Below are positions 40,851 to 46,179 of a stretch of DNA of 46,179 nt, one piece after another. A program made the translations under genes and the position numbers. This stretch comes from Hymenobacter jeongseonensis (GTDB lineage: Bacteria; Bacteroidota; Bacteroidia; Cytophagales; Hymenobacteraceae): contig NZ_JADQDQ010000018.1 in NCBI RefSeq assembly GCF_015694725.1, forward strand, positions 1 to 46,179, written 5' to 3'. A model generated the notes under the pieces. The model was not told where the DNA came from. It saw nothing but the letters and a program-made list of their open reading frames with translations, and ran no database searches. Each line of letters starts with the position of its first letter. Positions within the stretch are counted from its first letter, which is position 1.

Positions 40851-42263
40851 TCAGTCCACCTGGAGGCGGGCCGAGCGCGTGGGCGCGCCGAGGGCCGGGG
40901 CGTGGAGGAGGTACAGGCCGGGAGCGAGCCCCTCGAGCCCCAACACCGGCCCGGTGCCCTGGCGCACAAGGCGGCTCTGCGCATCGAGTAAGCGCCACGG
41001 CGCGGCGGGCCCCAGTTCCGGGACCTGCACGCGGCCCCGGGCCGGGTTGGGCACGAGGTGCAGGGCGGCGGGGGCGGCCCGGCCAGCAGACGTGGCCAGC
41101 GGGCCCGCGCCGGCCAGGACGAGGACCGGCACGGTGCTGCCGGCCAGTGTGCCCGTGCCGAGCTGCCCGTACGTGTTGTCGCCCCAGGCCCAGAGGCTGC
41201 CGTCAACCTGGAGGGCCACGGTGTGGGCAAAACCGGCGGCCACGGCTTGCCAGGTGTTCACCGTGCCCACTTGTGCGGGCACGGTCCGGGTGGCCGTCGT
41301 GCCGGTGCCAAGCTGGCCCGATTCGTTTTTGCCCCAGGTCCACAACGTGCCGTCCGTGCGCAACACGGCCGTGTGGCTGTTGGCGCCGTAAGCGGCCGTC
41401 TCCCAGGTAGTGGCTGTTCCGACCGGGACGGGGCCGTACCGGTCCGTGGTGGTGCCGTCGCCCACAGAGCCGAAAAGGTTGGTGCCCCAACCCCAGAGCG
41501 TACCGTCCGTGCGCAGCGCCAGGCTGTGGCCGTAACCGGCGGCTACGCGGCGCCACGTCGTTGCCGGGCCCACCTGCTCGGGGAAGCGGTGGTAAAAGCT
41601 CGCGCCGGTGCCCGCCGCGCCGGTAAAGTCCTTGCCCCAGGCCCAGAGCGTGCCGTCGGCGCGCACGGCCAGCGAGTGGGAATACCCTGCGGCAATGCTT
41701 TGCCAGGTGCTGCCGGCGGCCACGGCCACGGGGGCCCGCCGGTTGACGGAGGAGCCGTCGCCGAGCTGGCGGTCGAAGTTGTTGCCCCAGGCCCACAAGC
41801 TGCCGTCGGTGCGCAGGGCCAGCACGTGGTAGGTGCCGGCCGCCACGGTTTGCCAGTTGGCACCGGTGCCCACGCGCTGCGGCACCAAGCGGGTGGTCGC
41901 CGTGCCGTCGGCGAGTTCGCCGTGGCTGTTGCTGCCCCAGCCCCAGAGCGTGCCGTCGGCGCGCAGGGCCAGGCTGTAGTCGTCGCCGGCCGCCACCTGG
42001 CGCCAGGTGCTGCCCGTGCCGATTTGCACCGGGGCCAGGCGGTTGGTGGTGGTGCCGTCGCCGAGCTGGCCGTCGCTGTTGCGGCCCCAGGCCCAGAGCG
42101 TGCCGTCGGGGCGCACCCACAGGGTGTGGTGGCCGCCGGTGGCCAGGCGCTGGGCGCGGGCCGGGGCGACCAACCCGCCGAGCAGCAGCAGCAGCGCGAG
42201 CAACAGGCCGCGGCAAACCAGACGGGGGGCGGACGCGAGAAAAAGGAGGGTAGGAGTCGGCAT
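40851..42263 (-). CDS. Secreted RCC1-repeat protein with T9SS sorting domain
   Basis: ATG 42263 gives the signal peptide MPTPTLLFLASAPRLVCRGL to VAPARAQ. Seven RCC1-type repeats follow, each with HSLALRTDGTLWGWG-like strands, a GDGTTTxRxxPVQVG loop and a WxxVAAGxxH turn, enough for a complete seven-bladed propeller. The C-terminus is a T9SS domain (LHLVPNPARGRVQVPELG to GLYLLHAPAL). Total 470 residues. An open frame continues upstream to 42611, but it reads through a hairpin and a cassette repeat and is not translated here, I believe. This is by far the largest gene in the repeat-bordered array. Confidence 0.9.
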   Translation of the reverse strand: MPTPTLLFLASAPRLVCRGLLLALLLLLGGLVAPARAQRLATGGHHTLWVRPDGTLWAWGRNSDGQLGDGTTTNRLAPVQIGTGSTWRQVAAGDDYSLALRADGTLWGWGSNSHGELADGTATTRLVPQRVGTGANWQTVAAGTYHVLALRTDGSLWAWGNNFDRQLGDGSSVNRRAPVAVAAGSTWQSIAAGYSHSLAVRADGTLWAWGKDFTGAAGTGASFYHRFPEQVGPATTWRRVAAGYGHSLALRTDGTLWGWGTNLFGSVGDGTTTDRYGPVPVGTATTWETAAYGANSHTAVLRTDGTLWTWGKNESGQLGTGTTATRTVPAQVGTVNTWQAVAAGFAHTVALQVDGSLWAWGDNTYGQLGTGTLAGSTVPVLVLAGAGPLATSAGRAAPAALHLVPNPARGRVQVPELGPAAPWRLLDAQSRLVRQGTGPVLGLEGLAPGLYLLHAPALGAPTRSARLQVD

Positions 42264-42359
42264 GGGGAACGGGGGAAAGGAGACCGGGGTAGACGCAGCC
42301 AAAGGTAGGCCCGAAACCGAACCCGTCGAGCGCCCGGCACGGAGGGGCGGACCGCCTGA

Positions 42360-42418
42360 CTCTCGGCCAGGGCCGGCGCCTAGCGGCCTGTCGGTAGGCC
42401 GCCGGCCCTGGCCGAGAG
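42360..42418. repeat. Perfect 19-bp hairpin upstream of the RCC1 gene
   Basis: CTCTCGGCCAGGGCCGGCG (42360-42378) and its exact complement (42400-42418) enclose 21 nt, which can pair further (GGCCT with AGGCC). It lies ~100 bp upstream of the RCC1 start and inside the same repeat-bordered unit. Confidence 0.85.
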
Positions 42419-42512
42419 GGCGAGTGGCCACCCACCCCGACGACGGGTAGAGGGGCCGCATGACTTCACGCTTTTGAGCGACGAGGGTTCGCGGGCTATG
42501 AAACCCCTTTTC

Positions 42513-42548
42513 GTTTGCCAAAACGGTTCGAACTGTAAAACGAGCCTT
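42513..42548 (+). repeat. Cassette-border repeat
   Basis: GTTTGCCAAAACGGTTCGAA followed by CTGTAAAACGAGCCTT. It separates the divergent RCC1 gene and the membrane protein gene. Confidence 0.75.
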
Positions 42549-42678
42549 TCTTTGGGGTGAGGCCGTCCGCTTCAAGTTTGCCCCGCCCTTGCCCTTCTTG
42601 GGAACACCCACCCGCCTTGGAGCGACCTGAGATGCCTTTGGCGTCGGGCCATTTCACCCGTCTTTTCTTTCCCTACCC

Positions 42679-43428
42679 ATGTACCCCCGCGAATCCTCCT
42701 GGCGCACCCTCGGCTTTTGGGTCGGGCCCGTTCTTTTACTGGGCAGCCTGCTGCTGGCCGGGCTAATCTGCATGATTGGCGCCTACATTCCCCCGTTGTT
42801 GCTGCTCTTGCTGCTGCCGGCCGGCGGGCTGCTGCTGGGGGTCGGGCTCATCGTGCAAGGCACCCAGCCGCTCTGGGCCAAGCTCCTGGCCCTGTCCCCC
42901 GTGCTCGGGCCCGTGCTGCTCGTGCTGCTCGTGACGGGGGCGAAATGGTTGCCCCCCCACAACCGCCTGGTCTTCCTGATTCCGGAAGGCTTCCGCGGCC
43001 GAGTGATACTGTACCGGCAATACGACCGGCAGGACCTGTTCACAAAGGTGGACGGCCGTGCCATCCTCCGCGTCCCGCCGGACGGCTCGATTAGCACCTC
43101 GGCGCCGCTCGGCGCCGACGATTTAGCCGATGCCGAATACTACCTCGTGGACGCAACAGGACAGCGCCTGCGCCCCTTGCGGCGGTTAGACGAACGGGCA
43201 TTTGCCAAGAGCAAACGGCGCGACGAGGCGGTGGAGCCCGTCGACCCGCAGCAAGTTGGGGTATTTGCGGCGGGTCTCCGCCATAAACGTCCGTACCAGG
43301 CAACCCCTTTTGAGACGTATTACCCCAGCGAGATACATTATACTCCTGACAACGAGGTAGTTGAGTTAATTTTCACCGTTTCCTGTCACGACAGCCTGGC
43401 GGTGCTGTTGCGCCGGTCTGACTTTTAG
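42679..43428 (+). CDS. Membrane protein with soluble C-terminal domain (249 aa)
   Basis: Three hydrophobic segments occupy residues about 11-90 (FWVGPVLLLGSLLLAGLICM, PPLLLLLLLPAGGLLLGVGL, LLALSPVLGPVLLVLLV). A soluble domain follows, opening NRLVFLIPEGFRGRVILYRQ and containing DGRAILRVPPDGSIST and AEYYLVDATGQRL. The start of that domain (VFLIPEGFxGxV, then a DGR-I-RVPxDG stretch) matches, from memory, a domain of unknown function often present in Bacteroidota membrane or lipoproteins (possibly DUF6843). Function unknown. It lies between the repeats at 42513 and 43500. Confidence 0.75.
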   Translation: MYPRESSWRTLGFWVGPVLLLGSLLLAGLICMIGAYIPPLLLLLLLPAGGLLLGVGLIVQGTQPLWAKLLALSPVLGPVLLVLLVTGAKWLPPHNRLVFLIPEGFRGRVILYRQYDRQDLFTKVDGRAILRVPPDGSISTSAPLGADDLADAEYYLVDATGQRLRPLRRLDERAFAKSKRRDEAVEPVDPQQVGVFAAGLRHKRPYQATPFETYYPSEIHYTPDNEVVELIFTVSCHDSLAVLLRRSDF

Positions 43429-43499
43429 GCAACTCCGCGTTGGGGGGGTGGCAAATGGCTGCCGAGTCGGCAACTCCCACCAATTAAACTGTTCAAATG

Positions 43500-43535
43500 G
43501 TTCAGTGAAACGGTCCGAATACTAAAAGGAGCAAT
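43500..43535 (+). repeat. Cassette-border repeat
   Basis: GTTCAGTGAAACGGTCCGAA followed by TACTAAAAGGAGCAAT. It represents the AAAAGGAGC variant of the 3' half, as at 45098. Confidence 0.8.
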
Positions 43536-43640
43536 TTCTGCACGCCTCGGAAACGGACGGTATCCGGCGGGGCCGCAAGCGCGTGCAACCTTCCCGTCGC
43601 GTGGCCGGTCATCCGGAAGAACCCTTACCCCGTGCGTGTG

Positions 43641-44099
43641 ATGAAGAAGTCCCTCCTGTGCTGCCTGTTCTTGCTGGGGCTGGCCGCGGCGGTCGCCTGC
43701 CGCAAAGCCAGCCCGGCCCCCGCGGCCCCCGACGCGGCCCGGGCGGCCGCTTACCCCCAAACCTGGCAGCTGGTGGAACTAACGGGCCAACGCGTGGGCG
43801 CCCGCTGGACCGGGGCGGAGCTGCCGTGGCAGGAAACGTACGTCTTCCGGGCCGACGGCACCTTCCTAAAAACGCGCCGGCACGGCGCTGAGCGCGCCGA
43901 GGCCCGCGGCACGTTTGCCGTGCAGGCCGGGCCCGACGGCCGGTACGCCGTGCTGGCCTACGAGGCGGCCAGCCCGCTGATCGGCTCGTGCGCGGCCAAC
44001 GCGCTCACCGAGACGCTGGCCTTCCAGGCCGACGGGACCCTGGCCAGCACATGGCAGGTGTGCGACGGCCCGGGACTCGCCTACCGGCAAGTGCATTAG
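43641..44099 (+). CDS. Putative lipoprotein, lipocalin-like style (152 aa)
   Basis: ATG 43641 gives MKKSLLCCLFLLGLAAAVAC, a lipoprotein signal with the lipobox Cys in AVAC. The mature part runs TWQLVELTGQRVGARWTG, WQETYVFRADGTFLKTRR, ARGTFAVQAGPDG and CDGPGLAYRQVH, a short beta-barrel-like pattern (tryptophan near the start, then DGTF and GTF turns) that recalls lipocalin-like lipoproteins of the Bacteroidota. Upstream GTG codons at 43632 and 43638 are less likely starts. Function unknown. Confidence 0.75.
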   Translation: MKKSLLCCLFLLGLAAAVACRKASPAPAAPDAARAAAYPQTWQLVELTGQRVGARWTGAELPWQETYVFRADGTFLKTRRHGAERAEARGTFAVQAGPDGRYAVLAYEAASPLIGSCAANALTETLAFQADGTLASTWQVCDGPGLAYRQVH

Positions 44100-44133
44100 C
44101 GCGGGCGGGGCCAGCCCAGCGCGGGCCCGCGCA

Positions 44134-44180
44134 ATAACGCTCCAGTGAATAAACACGCACCATTTATTCACTGGAGCTTA
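44134..44180. repeat. Head-to-head short cassette borders forming a hairpin
   Basis: Minus-strand GTTTATTCACTGGAGCGTTA (44154-44135) and plus-strand ATTTATTCACTGGAGCTTAA (44162-44181 or so) resemble the short border form. Together they make a perfect 15-bp inverted repeat (44139-44153 with 44163-44177). This sits between two plus-strand lipoprotein genes. Confidence 0.6.
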
Positions 44181-44209
44181 ATTCTGTTATGGTGGCGAAC
44201 TTGCGCCCA

Positions 44210-44581
44210 ATGACGCGGTACCTCGGTCTCTTTCTTGTGCACCTGCTCCTGTTGGGGTGCCAGCGCCCTGCGTTGGGCACGTACGCCGATTCCTGCACGG
44301 CTTACCACCGCCCCGGGGTCGTGCTGACGCTGCATCCAGACCACACGTTTGCGTACCGCTTCCAGTACCTGGATACCCTCGTCACCGGCACGTGGCGCCA
44401 AGCACACGACACGCTAACGCTGCGTTCCGCCTTTTTCCTGCGGATCCCACCGCCGCTAGCACCCGCTGTCAAATACACCGCGCAGCCAGGAGTGGACCAA
44501 TTTGCGAAGCGCGGGAATCGACTGGTTCCGTTAACGGACGCCACCGACCCCAAAAAGCAGTGCTTCTTGCAACGCCACTAG
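44210..44581 (+). CDS. Putative lipoprotein (123 aa)
   Basis: ATG 44210 gives MTRYLGLFLVHLLLLGCQRP with Cys in the lipobox LLGC. The mature part contains ADSCTAYHRPGVVLTLHPDH, FAYRFQYLDTLVTGTWRQA and DTLTLRSAFFLRIPP, that is, short beta strands with a GTW turn, plus a basic C-terminus ending QCFLQRH. The pattern of a small beta domain after a lipobox matches the preceding gene in style but not in sequence. An earlier ATG at 44189 would push the lipobox inward. Function unknown. Confidence 0.7.
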   Translation: MTRYLGLFLVHLLLLGCQRPALGTYADSCTAYHRPGVVLTLHPDHTFAYRFQYLDTLVTGTWRQAHDTLTLRSAFFLRIPPPLAPAVKYTAQPGVDQFAKRGNRLVPLTDATDPKKQCFLQRH

Positions 44582-44620
44582 GCACCTCGAAAGCCAAGGA
44601 GGACTGCGTTGTAGTACTGC

Positions 44621-44675
44621 GTTCATAAAAACGGTCCTGACGTGAACGCGCATAGTTCAGAGTAAGGAGCGTTAT
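44621..44675 (+). repeat. Cassette-border repeat plus short form in tandem
   Basis: 44621-44652 starts GTTCATAAAAACGGTCCTGA (long form, diverged 3' half). 44655-44675 is GTTCAGAGTAAGGAGCGTTA plus T (short form). The tandem resembles the mirrored arrangement at 28887-28940. Confidence 0.65.
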
Positions 44676-44728
44676 ACTATTGCTTCAGTGTCCCTTCGTT
44701 AGTCCTCCATCCCCGACAGGCAAAGTCC

Positions 44729-45091
44729 ATGGAAACCAGAGCATACACACTCTTAGAAACGTACTTTGACGGCGTATGGTCATCAGGCTTCAATACGGAA
44801 ACCCATGTGTCCATCTTGTGTTGGATCGCGGACTCTTTGATGACGTTAGAGCACATCAAGGAAATGCCCATAGTAGTCGATGTTATCATTGCCTATTACG
44901 TAGGTCCTTTTCCATGCATCGCCATTCATTACGAAGATAAAAGCTTCCGAAATGTGTATGATGAGCTAGAGGCTGAGTGCTACAAAGTGTATAAAGAGCG
45001 GTCGTTTAAAGAGTTCTATGACTACGTGGCTAATAACAGCAACCGAATCAATAAGAAAATAAAGGAGCTGAAGGATTATCAGCCCCGATAG
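44729..45091 (+). CDS. Hypothetical soluble protein (120 aa)
   Basis: The protein starts METRAYTLLETYFDGVW. It is rich in Tyr, Ile and Glu, with VDVIIAYYVGPFPCIAIHYE, a Lys/Glu-rich stretch DELEAECYKVYKERSFKEFY and a helical C-terminus (NRINKKIKELKDY). It is distinctly lower in GC than its neighbours, as if acquired from another source. No signal peptide or known motif. The stop lies 6 bp before the next repeat. Function not recognised. Confidence 0.65.
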   Translation: METRAYTLLETYFDGVWSSGFNTETHVSILCWIADSLMTLEHIKEMPIVVDVIIAYYVGPFPCIAIHYEDKSFRNVYDELEAECYKVYKERSFKEFYDYVANNSNRINKKIKELKDYQPR

Positions 45092-45097
45092 CTTCGC

Positions 45098-45146
45098 GTT
45101 CAGCTAAGGGTTTACTTTAACGGTCCGAAAAGTAAAAGGAGCCTAT
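45098..45146 (+). repeat. Cassette-border repeat with internal insertion
   Basis: GTTCAGCTAAGGG, then an extra TTTACTTT, then AACGGTCCGAAAAGTAAAAG and GAGCC. The extra block separates the two halves that are adjacent elsewhere. It ends on the stop codon of the minus gene. Confidence 0.7.
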
Positions 45147-45604
45147 TTCTTCAGGGCTCTCACGGGTAAGTATTCGTCTGCCCGGGGGATGAATCCTCGG
45201 ATGAGGTGCTTCAACTCGTTGTCCAGCGTGTAGAGCCGCTGGCCGTAGAGCAGGGTGCGGCCTTGTGCCAGGTAAATCGAGCGGGTTCCGCCGTCGCGGT
45301 AATACACCTTGAAAAAGAACCGCACAAAGTTGCCCCGGAAGGTGTGCACAGCGATGGTGTCGCGTTGGTCGAGGGCTTGCTCGAGCGCCGCCAGAAACGT
45401 CGCGGCGTGTTTTACAGTGGTTTTAAGGGCCGCTGCGTACGCCAGTTGGGTCGTGTCCACACCGATGAGGGTGGAACTGGAATACGGGTACGCATGGAGC
45501 CGGATTTTTCTCACCGGCCTGCCGGTCTGCGCATACAGACCGGCAGGAAGGAGCCCGAGGGCCAGCAGGGCAGCGAGCAGCGGCGCGACAGTCGACTTAT
45601 TCAT
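45143..45604 (-). CDS. Exported protein of unknown function (153 aa)
   Basis: ATG 45604 gives the signal peptide MNKSTVAPLLAALLALGLLP with cleavage near GLYAQ. The mature part contains RKIRLHAYPYSSSTLIGVDT, LAALEQALDQRDTI and FRGNFVRFFFKVYYRDGGT, then IRGFIPRADEYLPVRALKK. There is no lipobox or T9SS domain, so it is probably periplasmic. An upstream start at 45658 would bury the signal peptide. The stop lies inside the repeat that borders it. Function not recognised. Confidence 0.7.
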   Translation of the reverse strand: MNKSTVAPLLAALLALGLLPAGLYAQTGRPVRKIRLHAYPYSSSTLIGVDTTQLAYAAALKTTVKHAATFLAALEQALDQRDTIAVHTFRGNFVRFFFKVYYRDGGTRSIYLAQGRTLLYGQRLYTLDNELKHLIRGFIPRADEYLPVRALKK

Positions 45605-45671
45605 GGCAGCTGCGGAAAGGAAAAGTTCCGACGTGCCCCCCTCGGAGCAGCCGCACAAGGTAACGACCGTA

Positions 45672-45710
45672 GTTCACGCAAACGGTCCGAAGGTAAACGC
45701 TGGCTGTTTA
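45672..45710 (+). repeat. Cassette-border repeat
   Basis: GTTCACGCAAACGGTCCGAA followed by GGTAAACGCTGGCTGTTTA. Confidence 0.75.
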
Positions 45711-45819
45711 GTTTGAGGAGGGGTTGGGTCACTTTAGTACTGAACTTGCCAAAGGCCTTTGCGGCGTATCTGTCGGCTACAGCCCTGCGCCTTTCCCTTT
45801 TCTCTTCTCTGCTTCCCGG

Positions 45820-46080
45820 ATGCTGATTCTGTTGCTGGATACGAATTATTCGGACATTCTGAATTTGTTCATGTTCCTCGCGTTTCTACCGCTGGCGGCG
45901 GGCATCTGGGTCTTACTCTGGAGCGCGCACCGGGCCGCGCGGTGGGCCAAGGCACAGCAAGCGCTCAGACCGGGCCACGCTGTGATTGGATGGCTGGGGG
46001 TCGCGGCTCTGTGGCTGTTGGCACTAGGATTACTACTGCTGGCACTCGATTTCAATTATGACTTTTTAGGCCTTTATTGA
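45820..46080 (+). CDS. Small two-helix membrane protein (86 aa)
   Basis: ATG 45820 (MLILLLDTNYSDILN) starts a protein with two membrane helices, LFMFLAFLPLAAGIWVLLW and WLGVAALWLLALGLLLLAL, joined by a basic loop (SAHRAARWAKAQQALRPGH). The basic loop should face the cytoplasm. The frame is open back to 45724, but the earlier part lacks protein character. The stop lies 14 bp before the next repeat, as for most plus-strand genes here. Function unknown. Confidence 0.65.
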   Translation: MLILLLDTNYSDILNLFMFLAFLPLAAGIWVLLWSAHRAARWAKAQQALRPGHAVIGWLGVAALWLLALGLLLLALDFNYDFLGLY

Positions 46081-46094
46081 CCTTATCAAGTAGT

Positions 46095-46130
46095 GTTCAC
46101 AAAAAGGGTCTGATGGTAAACTCTGCTGAT
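46095..46130 (+). repeat. Cassette-border repeat, last copy in the window
   Basis: GTTCACAAAAAGGGTCTGAT followed by GGTAAACTCTGCTGAT. A further scrap (CAGTGCAAAAGGGTTTG) follows at 46132-46148, so the array probably continues beyond the window. Confidence 0.65.
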
Positions 46131-46179
46131 TCAGTGCAAAAGGGTTTGCCTGATTTTAGATGCTTTGTCATCCAGTTCC

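Noticed and set aside
41058..42435. Long frames on both strands over the RCC1 gene
   Set aside because: Shadows caused by GC-rich periodic sequence; only the 40851-42263 frame shows RCC1 strands and a signal peptide.

Overview
The window looks like part of a plasmid, or a plasmid-derived region, from a GC-rich member of the Bacteroidota, most likely Hymenobacter or a close relative. The evidence is: an iteron origin with a Rep-type initiator next to parA; at least seven secreted repeat proteins ending in a type IX secretion (T9SS) sorting domain; a candidate parA promoter of the Bacteroidota form (TTG, 21 bp, TACATTTG); and many small proteins of a type familiar from Hymenobacter. The genus is my inference from protein style; no search was run.

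Layout. (1) 1-2740 and 39.4-46.2 kb: small single-gene units, each bordered by a conserved ~36-bp repeat (GTTCAGC, AAACGGTCCGAA, GTAAAACGAGCGTT). A smaller block at 27.8-28.9 kb has the same repeats on the other strand. The genes point both ways and encode a SUKH-like protein, lipoproteins, membrane proteins and unknowns. (2) 2.74-4.37 kb: no gene, but a perfect 36-bp hairpin and an array of 57-bp repeats with inverted ends. (3) 4.4-13.0 kb: a type I restriction-modification operon, hsdM-hsdS-[VCBS-repeat protein]-hsdR-YgjP-like metallopeptidase. (4) 13.1-16.0 kb, minus strand: a coupled pair of small genes, a tyrosine recombinase and a primary-type sigma factor. (5) 16.6-20.4 kb: the replication and partition core, with a dyad-rich control region, parA, a small partner gene, seven iterons, rep with an eighth iteron inside its coding sequence, and an alpha/beta hydrolase. 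(6) 20.6-42.3 kb: large T9SS cargo proteins with VCBS/FG-GAP, RCC1-like or other propeller-type repeats, interrupted by small cassette-like genes and an IS1182-family remnant.

How it works together. Parts 4-5 would maintain the replicon, part 3 would defend it or enforce its retention, and the surface-protein blocks and small-gene arrays look like accessory cargo. The most unusual signal is the one-gene/one-repeat array. A 145-bp miniature element with an ACGGT target duplication sits exactly inside one of these repeats, and removing it on paper restores the repeat. An IS1182 remnant ends at another copy. The tyrosine recombinase at 13.9 kb is a candidate for moving these units, but nothing in the sequence proves that link.
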